NCBI RefSeq assembly: GCF_030463565.1
Contig: NC_134644.1
Span: 132,367,388 to 132,431,387, forward strand
Source: Pelecanus crispus
Lineage: Eukaryota; Chordata; Aves; Pelecaniformes; Pelecanidae
Direction of reading: 5' to 3'
Length of the DNA stretch: 64,000 nt
The notes under the pieces are model-generated. The model was given only the letters and a program-made list of their open reading frames with translations. It made no database searches and was not told where the DNA came from. Both the position numbers and the translations under genes were made by a program. Positions 27,384 to 38,100 of the stretch are shown piece by piece (positions within the stretch are counted from its first letter, which is position 1; each line of letters starts with the position of its first letter).

Positions 27384-27416
27384 AAATACATTGCAAGCAA
27401 ATTTGACACAATTTGT
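27384..27416 (+). repeat. 33-bp direct repeat, right copy
   Basis: Partner of 26267-26299, spaced 1117 bp start to start. Flanking bases differ from those of the left copy. Confidence 0.85.
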
Positions 27417-28564
27417 GTCATGTGTAATCAATCTACTTTGGAATGAAAAAAAAATTGGATTTACAATCTTCAATATTTGAACGTATTTTTATTCCTATAC
27501 CTACAGTGACATATAGTCTCCATCAGGCCAGTTTGTTGCAGGAGTTGAAAAGTGAGCTAAATATGTAAAATAATAAAGAAACTATCTGGAAAGGTTTGTA
27601 GGCTTGTTCCCAAGAACGATACAAATGAGATACGCTACACTGTGCCAAACTCCCACTCTGCAGCGGTGATAAAGGATTTCATACCATTAGGCATAGATTC
27701 TTGCAGGACCTTTAAGTAACAGAAATGAGCATGAGATACCGTAGCTGTACAGGCTGCTTTATAAAGACCTCAGAGGTATTCCTCTAAGATTTGCTTCAAA
27801 ACATTATAGCATGATACAAAGTTTAGGAGAAATGTGTTTTTAATGCAGAAGTCTCTTAAAAGCAAGGGAGAACGAATATGCAGAAGATATTACAGAATTA
27901 CTTGGCATCTTACTGAGGATGGCACTATTAGCTGTAGCTGGTCTTCTTCTGTGCCTGTATGGCACAGATGACAGTCTTGACTCAGTGAAAATTTAATGGG
28001 AATAGAAATGCATCACACAGCAAGATTTTAGAGCTGTTTCAGAAAGATGAAATGGCCTGAGTAGATTTTTGAGAGCTGAAGCACTGTGTTCTGTTCAAAA
28101 GGAAAGATGTTTCAGGGATGAACAAAACAATGGTGAAGTGGCTTGCTTTGAATGATTGTTTTTCTTTTCCTTAAAAAGCAACCTTTAGGAGGTTTGCAAG
28201 AGAGGAAGGTTTGAAAAAAAAGTCACATTTGGTAAGGTGAAGGGATTTAGTCAATATGGAAAGGTCACATGTGACTCCCAGAGTACATTCTTTTAGAAAA
28301 ACATTGCTTCGTGTATATCAAGTGAGTATGGGCAGGATGAAGTGATGTTTGGACTAAAGAAGCTTTGAGGTCTACTGTTTAAGGCTTTTCCACATCTAAA
28401 TTCACTTCAGCTCTTTCAAAATCCTCAGGGCATTCAATAGAGTGTGTGTAACGTTGTAAGGCATAGCTGTGTAAACTGCCTCCATGAGGTATTTACAAGC
28501 CTTCTGAAGTCAAAATTCTTCATCAAGTCTCTCCTCCTCAGTACTTCATGCTATAACCAGATAA
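27417..28564. other. Unique non-coding stretch
   Basis: No gene, repeat or RNA is recognised between the direct repeat and the large CR1. Open frames are short. Confidence 0.6.
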
Positions 28565-29303
28565 TCTGGAGGGCAGACTTTGGCTTGTTTAGGGGCCTGC
28601 TTGACAGAGTCCCTTGGGAGGCAGTCCTGAAGGGCAAAGGAGTCCAGGAAGGCTGGACATTCATCAAGAAGGAAATCTTAAAGGTGCAGGAGCAGGCTGC
28701 CAAAAGACAAGCCAGAGGGGAGGAAGACCGGCCTGGCTGAACAGAGAGGTTTGGCTAGAACTTAGGTAAAAAAGGAGAGTTTATGACCTTTGGAAGAACG
28801 GGCAGGCAGCTCAGGAGGACTACAAGGATGTTGTGAGGTTATGCAGGGAGAAAATTAGAATTAGGTAGAACTTAATCTGGCTACTGCTGTAAAATACAAT
28901 ATAAAATGTTTCTATAAATACATTATCAACAAAAGGAGGGCTAAAGAGAACTTCCATCCTTTATTGGATGTGGGGGGAAACATAGTGACAAAGGATGAGG
29001 AAAAGACTGAGGTACTTAATGCCTTCTTTGCCTCAGTCTTTAAGAGTAAGACCAGTTGTTCTTGGGGTACCCAGCCCCCTGAGTTGGAGACAGGAATGGG
29101 AAGAAGAATGAAGCTCCCATAAATCCAAGGGAAAATGGTTAGTGACCTGCTATGCCACTTACACACACAAGTCTATGGGGCAGGATGGGATCCACCCAAG
29201 GGTACTGAGGGAGCTGGCGGAAATGCTCACCAAGACACTTTCAATCCTTTATCAGTAGTCCTGGCTAACTGGGGAGGTCCCAGTTGACTGGAGTTTAGCA
29301 AAT

Positions 29304-29486
29304 GTGATGCCCATCTACAGGAAGGGCCGGAAGGAGGATCTGGGGCACTACAGGCCTCAGTCTGACTTCAGTGCTGATGAAGGTTATGGAGCAGATCATC
29401 TTGAGTGCCATCATGTGACCTGTACAGGACAACCAGGTGATCAGGCCCAGTCAGCATGGGTTTACGGAAAGGCAGGTCCTGCTTGA
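29304..29486 (+). pseudogene. CR1 ORF2 fragment upstream of the palm core
   Basis: The peptide starts MPIYRKGRKED and includes HYRP, matching the conserved CR1 block before reverse-transcriptase motif A (PIYKKGRKEDPGNYRP in related copies as I know them). A 2-bp deletion near 29356 then shifts the frame, so the following residues are nonsense. Part of the mobile element 28565-30714. Confidence 0.8.
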
Positions 29487-29746
29487 CTAACCTGATCTCC
29501 TTCTATGACAAGGTGACCCACTTAGTGGACGAGGGAAAGACTGTGGGTGTTGTCTACCTACTTTAGTAAAGCCTTTGACAACATTTCCCACACCATTCTC
29601 CTGGAGAAACTGGCTACTCATGGCTTGGATGGGTATACTCTTTGCTGGGTAAAAAACTGGCTGGATGGCTGAGCCCAGAGAGTTGTGGTGAATGGAGTTA
29701 AATCCAGCTGGCGACCGGTCACAAGTGGTGTTCCCAGAGGTCAGTA

Positions 29747-30559
29747 TTGAGGCCGGTTCTGTTTCATATCTTTATCAATGATCTGGACAAGGGGATCGAG
29801 TGTACCCTCAGTAAGTTTGCAGACAACACCAAGCTGGGTGGGAATATTGATCTGCTTGAGGGTAGGAAGGCCCTACAGAGGTATCTGGACCGGCTGGCTC
29901 AGTGGGTCGAGACCAATTGTATGAGGTTCAACAAGGCTAAGTGTTGGGTCCTGCACTTGGGTCACAACAACCCCATGCAATGCTACAGGCTTGGGGAAGA
30001 GGGGCTGGAAAGCTGCCCAGCAGAAAAGGGCCTGGGGGTGTTGGCCAACAGCTGGCTGAATATGAGCCAGCAGTGTGCCCAGGTGGCCAAGAAGGCCAAC
30101 AGCATCCTGGCTTGTATCAGGAATAGTGTGGCCAGCAGGACTGGAGAAGTGATTGTCTCCCTGTACTCAGCACTGGTGAGGCCACACCTGGAATACTGTG
30201 TTCACTTTTGGGCCTCTCATTCCAAGAAAGACATTGAGGTGCTGGAGCATGTCCAGAGAAGGACAACAAGGCTGGTGAAGGGTCTGGAGCACAGGCCTTA
30301 TGAGGAGTGGCTGAGGGAACTGGGGTTGTTTAGTTTGGAGAAGAGGAGGCTGAGGGGTGACCTTATGGCTCTCTGCAACTACCTGAAAGGAGGTTGTAGT
30401 GAGGTGGGTGTCAGTCTCTTCTCCCAAGTAGTTAGTGATAGGAGAAGAGGAAATGGGCTCAAGCTGCATCAGGGGAGGTTTAGATTGGATATTAGGAAAA
30501 AATTTCTTCACGGAAAGGGTTGTCAAGCACTGGAACAGGCTGTCCAGAGAGGTGGTTGA
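29747..30559 (+). pseudogene. CR1 ORF2 reverse transcriptase, C-terminal fragment (broken)
   Basis: This 270-codon frame covers the palm core onward. Residues 6-14 read FHIFINDLD. The metal-binding motif appears at residues 24-27 as FADN, so the second catalytic aspartate is replaced by asparagine. The thumb and C-terminal region follow, with [24 protein letters not shown] and [14 protein letters not shown] blocks shared with the copy at 59.2-59.8 kb. The reading frame is lost near 30500 by one extra A in an A run, so the last ~20 residues are out of frame. An intact ORF2 would be a reverse transcriptase and endonuclease that copies CR1 RNA into the target site. This copy is a fossil. The frame opens at a TTG because the true upstream frame is interrupted. 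Confidence 0.92.
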
Positions 30560-30714
30560 GTCCAAATCCCTGGAGGTATTTAAAAGACATGGAGATGTGG
30601 TGCTTAGGGACATGGTTTAGTGGTGGACTTGGTAGTGTTAGGTTAACTGCTGGACTTGATGTTCTTAAAGGTGTTTCACAACCTAAATAATTATATGATT
30701 CTATGATTCTGTAA

Positions 30715-33700
30715 AGGAATTGAAACTGTTTAAGAGTTATGAATTTTCCCTCTGTAACAAGGCCACATAAAATGAAGTGTGAAAGGTACAGGAAGTGAGC
30801 CCAAGGGATCAAAGAGAATTCCATGGCTCAGGGCAGAAGAAACCAGTGGAAAGTAATGCATGCAGCTGTTCGTGGATTGCCATTCATTTATAGCCATTTT
30901 GTAGACAAGAAAACAGTCCCTTGGTCTTACAAACACTGATATTTGGATCTGTTTTTCTCCCCTGGTTTACAGACACTCCTTCAGACCCTGCTTTGAAACA
31001 GACGAAACTCCTTGGACAAGAGTTTCAGAAATGAGACAGCTTTCACAGATCCTTTATTGATACACCTTAGCAGGGCTGTATTACAGAGCTAACCACTCAC
31101 TCAACGCTTCCTACAATTATAGTTCACTTAAATATCTTTGGGAGTTCTAGATTAATGTACCTCCAATTACTACTCCATTCTGAAAAACAGTGTAAAACCA
31201 GTGACAGATGTCACAAAAAAATCCCCCACCCAAACTCCACAAAAAACGCTCCTCAGAGATAAAGGCACCAGCTGGGCTGAAATTTCGAAATTATGTTTAC
31301 ATGGAGTGATTTGAAGATGCACATGTCTGCATATACACATTAGAAAACCTTTTAGAAAACTTTTAAATTAGTTTTTTTATAGCATTTTCTGATTTTCACA
31401 GATTAGCAGTGCATGGTAATTGCAGGGTATTTAATACACTATTTTATATAGAACTTACATTTCAGTCCATTAATATGATACATTTACATCTCATAGTTTT
31501 GGTACAACTTGTTCCAAACCTCAGGTTGTTGCTCTTGACCCATTTTGCCTTCCTTTGTCCCCAGTGTTTTAATGACTTCACCTACTCATGTGAGGTCTTT
31601 CATCAGCTGTCTACACCCTCCATGTGTCTGGCTTCTTCGCTTCATCCCTCCTATTCCCCACCTGCCTACCCAATCTGCTAGTGTTAAAGGTCTCAACTTA
31701 AAAAGGTAAAATAGAAGAATTCCTAAGTCCACAAAGAAGTGACAGTCCAGGAAACACGTCTCTATTGGACCTTATCAGCAAGGCTCGAGAGCTTAATGCC
31801 CTCTCCCCACTGTGCTACTTTTTTCCTTCCTTCTGAACAACTGGCATATCTCTGATGTCTCCTCCCCTGCACATGTTCCCATGTATTACCTTCTGTTTCA
31901 TCACTGAGCTGCTAATATTCAGGCTTGTGCCTATCTTCCAAGAGTCACCAAAGTGTACTGCCAAACACTGTATTTCCAGCCTTTTGCAGTGCGCTGGGTA
32001 CTCGCTAAGGACACCTTTCTCCTGTTTCACCCACAGATCACTTTTTGTCTCTGTCTGGGCCCTGGAACGATCTCTCCATGTGTAAGACAAAAGTTAATTT
32101 TTCTCCTTTATATCCTACTTTAAAATTATTTTTTTGGTGCTGTCACATAGCTATACTGCAAATGTTCTTGCAACTTCATATATTTAAAAGCCAGCCAGAT
32201 GAAAAGAGGCATATGTAACAGCAAACACAGCACAGGCATGTGTGCTGATAAGATTAATTCCTTGTCATCCCCTATAATGTTAAATCTAATTTGAACTGCA
32301 GCCCTTGGGACCTGCAATTACATTTGTCCATCTGTCAATAAACTGCCATTTTGAGTTGTACTGTACTTAATCGTAGTTAATATACAAAGCTTTTCCTTCA
32401 CTTTTCTTCCACCCACCCCCCCATCACCTCTCCTTTCATTTTCAAGGTATAATTAGAGCCAAATTAAGAGGAACAACACTGACTTAGCAAGTTATTTATT
32501 TAAGAAAGAGCTAAGGGATAAAGAAAGATATTAACTGGTCCGGTCTAGGAAAAAAACCCCTATTGTCTACAGAAAGATAAAGAAATAGGTATACATGAAG
32601 ATTATGTATAGGAGACTCATAAAATAGAATGTATGAGAGACAGCAGCTTTAACTGCACTGTTAGTTTTTTGTAAGTTAGTTTACACCCAAGGAAATTTTT
32701 CTGCTTTTTTGTTTAATAATCAGTAACATAGTCAATATGCACAGTTTAAGTATAATCTTTTGATATACAAGGAATATAAAGTACATTTTTGCACCTTCAG
32801 AAGCCAAGTCTCTATGCAAAAATGATGTTTTTATTCTGTCTTGACAAAAGCCCTCCCCCCATTCATTTTGCCAAAACTCCCACTTGTCTTGCACAGTAAG
32901 TTTCTGCTCACTGTCTCTTCTTCTTCACAGCGATAGTCCTAATAGGAAGACCTGAGATTTCTGGCCCTGATGGTAGCTGTTCCTTCTCCTCTGTGACCAA
33001 AGCTCTGACCCTATTCCCTAGCTGAAGAGCTGCAGAGAGAAGGAAGCCAGCTGCCCCAAAACACATGCTCTCAGCTCCCCCCTTCCTGGGGGGTCTGTGT
33101 CCTTGTGATGTTCCTCCTTTGCCTCCATAACCACTCCATACCGCTCTCCTCACTCTTTCAGAGCTTAGGCTTTTGCTCTTGCAGAGGCTCTGTGAGGGTC
33201 CTCCCAATTGCTTGTTCATCATCTTCCCTGATGGAAGGAAGCTGTCCCCCCCTTCCTGCAGCTCCCATGCCGGATGGTGCAGGCCACCTAGCAGAGCTCC
33301 CCTCCAACAGCTGAGGCCACCCTCACCTTTGCTGGCCCAGTGAGGAGCACCAGGAGCCTGCTGTGGCCTGAGATGTCTTAAAATGGCCTTACTTTAGGAT
33401 TATTTTTAATTGCCTTAATTTGTTTTATTTCGGTTTATTTTGGAAGTGAGGTAAGTTATCTGGAACAAAGCAACTTGAATTCAGAATAAGAGTGTTCCTA
33501 GAGCGATTTAATGCAGTCTAATGACTACATATTACTGTCCCTGTGTATTTTCATGTAGTTAAGCCCCAAGAACTAAACAAAGTATGCACAGCTTGTTCAT
33601 TCTGAAGAGAATAATTCAGAAGTGTTTTCAGGTTAAAGAGCTTCTTTTAAGATCAGTTGGATAATAATGCTGACACACTTTGCACAAATGGGTTAAGCCA

Positions 33701-33746
33701 TTCATTTTCAAAAGCTGACTACCCATTTTAATAATTCTATGCACAG
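30715..33746. other. Unique non-coding stretch
   Basis: No gene is recognised. The block 32900-33360 is GC-richer and gives overlapping frames of 104 codons (-) and 69 codons (+) without family resemblance. I cannot tell whether it is a degraded repeat or unique DNA. Confidence 0.55.
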
Positions 33747-34015
33747 GAACATCTTAATGAATCATATTATGTAGCTCAAGTTATTGTGAAATACCATATT
33801 GAAGATCCTTTAACAGCTGTGAAAGATCCCGAATGTTCTAGCTTGTTAAAAACCATGAAGGCCCTTTTGAAATCTCTAAAGGAGTATTTGCAACTTATGG
33901 ACTGTGTAAACTTATTGTGTAAAAAGTTAGATGATTTTACACACAAGCTTAATTCTCCAAACCAACATTTACATACAAATTCTCCTGCACTGATTTTCTT
34001 TCCTGCAGAAAAGAG
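33747..34015 (+). other. Exon-like open frame, protein unrecognised (very tentative)
   Basis: A + strand frame is open from 33735 to 34076. Read as an exon it would start after a possible acceptor ATGCACAG (33739-33746) and end before a possible donor AAGAG/GTATTT (34015/34016). The ~90 predicted residues begin EHLNESYYVAQ. They contain a lysine- and leucine-rich stretch, LLKTMKALLKSLKEYLQL, that could be helical, followed by CVNLLCKKLDD. No in-frame ATG opens it, the polypyrimidine tract is weak, and a 114-codon open frame is within chance expectation for this window. I do not recognise a family. Kept as a candidate because the residue composition looks more protein-like than its neighbours. 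Confidence 0.12.
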
Positions 34016-34537
34016 GTATTTGTTTCAGATTGTTGTCAATGTTGTCCTTCCTGTACATAATAACCAATATTCATGACAAGTCTGTTTACCCTGGCATTCA
34101 TCCTTTCTTGCTTTAGTAGTGGCAACTGTATAGCAATGGCATTGGCAACTAGAAACCCCTCAACCAAGGGTGAGCTGACAGGAATGCATAGTGGGTACAA
34201 GGTGAATAAGGGTGCAGCCTAAGCAAACATGGCTTGGAAAGTGGTGGGAAGATATGGTATGATGGAGCAGATGTGTTATGACTGCATAATAATGACATCT
34301 ACCTCACCTCCTGCCAAAATATAATGCAACTAAGAATTTACACAGGGCTTTTTAGTCAAAACAATTGAGGAAGGACTTGTATCTGTATTACAGCAATGAG
34401 AAAAGGACATTTGGTTCTCAGATGGCTACAACAGAGTGATGCTTTTTTTCCATCACTCATTGTTAAACCAGGTCTACAGGGTGGAGAGGGTCCAACGCAG
34501 AGGAAGAACTGGCCCAAACTCAGGACAAGTAGAGGTG
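34016..34537. other. Unique non-coding stretch left of the CpG-rich LTR
   Basis: No gene is recognised. The last 100 bases before the LTR do not look like a primer-binding site or retroviral internal sequence on either strand. Confidence 0.5.
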
Positions 34538-34627
34538 TGTCAGGATGGTGCTTGTTTTAGAGTGGTTTTGAGGATTCCCGGGGAAAGAATGGCACGCACA
34601 CACAGACTATCTAGCAGCACAAAAGAC

Positions 34628-34633
34628 TTTATT
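34628..34633 (-). terminator. Polyadenylation signal of the CpG-rich LTR
   Basis: The minus strand reads AATAAA about 205 bp downstream of the TATA box, the usual R-region arrangement in an LTR. Confidence 0.65.
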
Positions 34634-34836
34634 AACTACACTACAAGCATTCAGCAAAGCAATAGTCTTATCGACCCAAGGACTGTGAGGAAGATGGTCC
34701 ATCCGTACAATCTTGTGCCGTCTTGCACTGAGAGCTCAGCCCAGTGGTCGGTAGGTGCCAGCTTTACGTGGGTGTCCCCACGGAGGCAACGGTGACCTCG
34801 CTGTACACCGGCCCACCCCTCTTCAGGAAATCCTGG

Positions 34837-34844
34837 TATTTATA
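34837..34844 (-). promoter_or_regulatory. TATA box of the CpG-rich LTR
   Basis: The minus strand reads TATAAATA. Transcription would start roughly 25-30 bp further along the minus strand, near 34808-34812. Confidence 0.65.
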
Positions 34845-34922
34845 TTGCAGAAGAAACGGGTTTCGACACAGGTGGCCAGTGAGTGCCGAAAACACGCCTC
34901 GGTTGTAACAAAGGGAGACTAT

Positions 34923-34934
34923 GGCGCATGCGCC
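34923..34934. promoter_or_regulatory. NRF1-like palindrome in LTR U3
   Basis: GGCGCATGCGCC is a perfect 12-bp palindrome containing GCGCATGCGC, the core of the consensus bound by nuclear respiratory factor 1. It lies about 80 bp upstream of the TATA box in LTR orientation. Confidence 0.6.
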
Positions 34935-34952
34935 CGCTGGTCAGGCGGGCTG

Positions 34953-34958
34953 CACGTG
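34953..34958. promoter_or_regulatory. E-box CACGTG in LTR U3
   Basis: A USF/MYC-type E-box followed by AC (GTGAC context), about 110 bp upstream of the LTR TATA box. Confidence 0.5.
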
Positions 34959-34975
34959 ACATAGTCATCCCGTCT

Positions 34976-34980
34976 ATTGG
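34976..34980 (-). promoter_or_regulatory. CCAAT box in LTR U3
   Basis: The minus strand reads CCAAT about 135 bp upstream of the TATA box. A second CCAAT, in opposite orientation, is at 35046-35050. Confidence 0.5.
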
Positions 34981-35124
34981 TTCATGGGCTTTGTTCACAC
35001 GACATATTGCCATAATCCAGCAGTCACGTATCAACTATGCTCAAGCCAATAACAGGATGCTTGCAAAGCAAGCAAAATCGTGAGCTGTACCTAGTATCTT
35101 CACAGCTGCACATCCTCCCTAACA

Positions 35125-38100
35125 TTTCTCAGCTTTTTATCTCTATGGTCAGCATTTCAAAAAATAAATTACCTGTCTCTTGTGCTAACTGCATTCCTCG
35201 GCTTTCTACTTCTCACCCAGTGTCCATCCATGGACCAAAATTCCACCTTTTAACCCTTCCGTACACAATACTTTACTTCAGCTACTTGATCCTGCTGAGA
35301 CACACAGCTTATGGCCTTGGCTACTGTCACAGCAATATAGTACTGACACTAAGTCCTGAGCCTGCTCCTGGCCTTGGAACTCAGTGTGGCTGTAGCAGCC
35401 TACCCAGAGATGGGTAAATCTCCTCATTGCTCAGGTGTGGATTTACTGGAGAAAAGCATGGGTAGGGGAAGTTGACTAAGGGAGCAAGAGCTCTCCATTT
35501 AGCACTGCCAAATACATCACATGAAGTCCTAGGAATTAAGGATCTATGAAATTGCTTAGCCTCTATTGATTAGACAGAGATTGTATCAATCTCTTCTGAG
35601 GAATAGAAAAGCAAAAAGAAAGCTGATGATAAAGCCAAGAATACAAGTCTGGCCACTTCAGTTCCAGTGTCACCCCATGAATACAGAATTTCTTTAAATT
35701 GAAAACTATATCTTCAAGACCATTGGGAAAGTGTTTGACCTTGAACATGCTAGAAAGCGATAACTAAATAGACAGCACTGCACTGAAGGTGGTATGTTAT
35801 GCATTTTCCTTTGCTTTTTATGCACAGCATGTTTTGTGCTGCCACTGTAAAGAGTTCAAAATCCTGTGTTTCATAGAGCAGCAAACACATTGTCAAGTGT
35901 GCTTATATAAGAGGACAATGGAGAGAAACACAGCAGCTTGCAAGGATGTCTGAAAAAGTGACTACTAATTTTTGATTAAAAATAATTTTACAGAAGAGAT
36001 GAAAAATTTGCTAAGCAGAAAAGAGCACAGGGAAAAGATCAGTAATTATTGTTATGAAAAGAAGGAACAAAACAAAAAAAAGAAGCAAAAGAAAAGAAAC
36101 TGCCTATTCAACATTTACCTTTACCATTTTTAGATAATGTGGGAACTCTAGAATAGTAATATTTGGGTGTTTTCTTCCACACCTCACTGTGTACAAGAGC
36201 TGAGTGAAACAGAAGGAATTACACCCATTTGTAAATGGCTGACATGCAAATTTATCTTGATCTGAATATTGTTCAGCTTTTTGTTAAGCCTTTTCTTAAA
36301 GCACTCAGCTCTAGTTGCTTCGCTCTATTGGTGTTTTTATTATTTGATGAAGTGTGTTGAATTGGAAAACAGAAATTGCAGCATTTTTGAAACAGGACCA
36401 TACACAAACCCTATGAGAATTCTGTTAAACCTTAATCTATAATTTAAGGAGAAATATATTTGGTTGATTTGGCCTATTTTTCCAGTGTCTGTATGCAGAG
36501 ATGTACTCATATTAAGTCAGTAATTTGCTTACATATTCTTCCTTTCCTCATAAACTAAATTGAAGCAGTTTTTGGTGAGTACAAATACTCGATACTCAAG
36601 CTCTTCTAGATAGGTCAAATTTTTATATTGTAGACTAATTCATACTATTAGCAGTATGATCACATGAAAAAAGAGTGATTTCCCTGATACGAAATGCAGT
36701 ATGAACATATATTTATGGGAGAACTAAGCCTCAGAAGCTATGAAACTAAACAGAAGGATGGGAAAAAGATGCAAATGGATGGAAAGGTGAGCAGGATAAT
36801 ACAAATTATAAGATTTTAGCACAGAATAGCTGAGCTCTTTCACATAGGTTCCTTAGTACTGTCTCTGCTATGACTAACAACCCTGTCAGCTGCAAATATC
36901 ACTGAAACTGAATTTTGCATGAGATTGGTTACAGGAGACTTTCATTAACTTTGGATTCAGTGAGACTCAGCTGCTTAAATTGTCACTGTGAGCAAGTTCA
37001 AGAAGAAATGATCACTCAGCTCATGTAGCTGTCTGGGGATTTTTCCCATTGCCCACCTCCTTGTTAATATTTTGTTGGCAAAGTTAGATCAGCCCCTCAT
37101 TCCCCACCCCAGATGCCAGTTTGGCAAACCACAGTGTTTAATTCCTTTGAGAATGAAAATTACCTCAAAGCAGGAAAATGTCTGAGCAGTGGGGTTTTTT
37201 GTTAAGATGAATAAATTCTTAAAGCACAATCATGCCAAACTTAAATAAACAGTTAGTACATCAAGTAAAGAGGAGTTTATGCAAACATATAATGAAATGC
37301 ACAGTGACATAGAATCCTTTTCTTAGTGTTTGGCACTAACGTGTGACTGAAAGTCAGAGAGATCTTGCAAGTTTATGTATATGCCATTAAATGGATGAGA
37401 GCAGAGAGGAAGCGACAACTAGAAAGGAGGGAGGTGAAGATGTGCCTGCAGTTAGCAGTATAAGAAGGCTAACTGTATTTTTCTAAGGATCCCCAGTATG
37501 TGAGGATGGTGATGGAAAATGCAAGTTTTAAAAAGTTAAATTTTATCTTTTTTGTCTTTACATTTTTGTATATTGTGTGTTCCAACCCCACTGACTTAAC
37601 TGGCATTTTCACCACTTGAATCAAGTGGGTGTCCTTCTGAAAGGCTTAGCTATGGGTGTATGTGAAAGTTCAGCGCCTATGTGATGAAATCAACCACAAG
37701 GCTGAAAAGAAAATAATGTTTTAGTGCTCTTACTGCAGGAGCCTTTTCATGTTGCCACCTTTCTGCTTTTCTGTTACAATGGTTTGGCTTCCATTATAAG
37801 AACTCTATTCCTGCTTTGACATTTTCCCTCCAGTTAGTAACTAAATACAGCATGTTTTTACTTCAGCTGATTCTTCATTTATCTGTTCCCAGATTTTGTG
37901 CATGTTCAGGCAGGCGCCCCCAGCTGAGTGTACAAGCAGTGGGACTGGAGTGTCACTGCCATACCTGGGGAAGCTCCGAGAGTCCAAAGGCTGAAGCTCT
38001 CTTGTTGTCCCTTCTCACATGGGGAACATTTTCAGTACTGACTGCAGCTCCAATTCAGAAAAGCCCTGGTTTTCAAGATTAGCTTCTACTTGGACGGAAG

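Larger units (their letters stand above)
28565..30714 (+). mobile_element. CR1 LINE, 2.15 kb, 5'-truncated and disabled
   Basis: This is the longest transposon in the window. It starts near GGAGGGCAGACTTTGGC, just downstream of the endonuclease domain as I know CR1 ORF2. It runs through the reverse transcriptase to the 3' UTR and ends with GATTCTATGATTCT. ORF1, the 5' UTR and the endonuclease are missing through 5' truncation, as usual when reverse transcription stops early. Lesions I can see against the CR1 layout are a 2-bp deletion near 29356 after the YRP block, a 2-bp deletion at about 29560 that removes the motif-A aspartate region before SKAFD, FADN instead of FADD at 29816-29827, and an extra A near 30500. 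It cannot encode an active enzyme. The left boundary is uncertain by about 10 bp. Confidence 0.95.
34538..35124 (-). mobile_element. LTR of an endogenous retrovirus, CpG-rich, family unknown
   Basis: On the minus strand this 587-bp block begins TGTTAGGGAGGATG and ends CATCCTGACA, so it has TG...CA ends inside an imperfect terminal inverted repeat. It holds the expected order of signals. CCAAT, E-box and NRF1-like sites come first (34980 down to 34923), then TATAAATA (34837-34844), then the polyadenylation signal AATAAA (34628-34633) about 205 bp later. By my count it contains about 25 CpG dinucleotides, far above the flanks, which suggests a young insertion. The flanks GAGGTG and TTTCTC do not match, so there is no target duplication, and no primer-binding site or clear polypurine tract is attached. 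It is unlike the three ERVL-like LTRs. The identity as an LTR is well supported; the class is not. Confidence 0.75.

Noticed and set aside
34436..34795. 119-codon plus-strand frame with YRVERVQRRGR, reminiscent of the CR1 ERVQRRA block
   Set aside because: The likeness covers only about eight residues, and the frame runs antisense through the LTR from 34538. It is more likely accidental.
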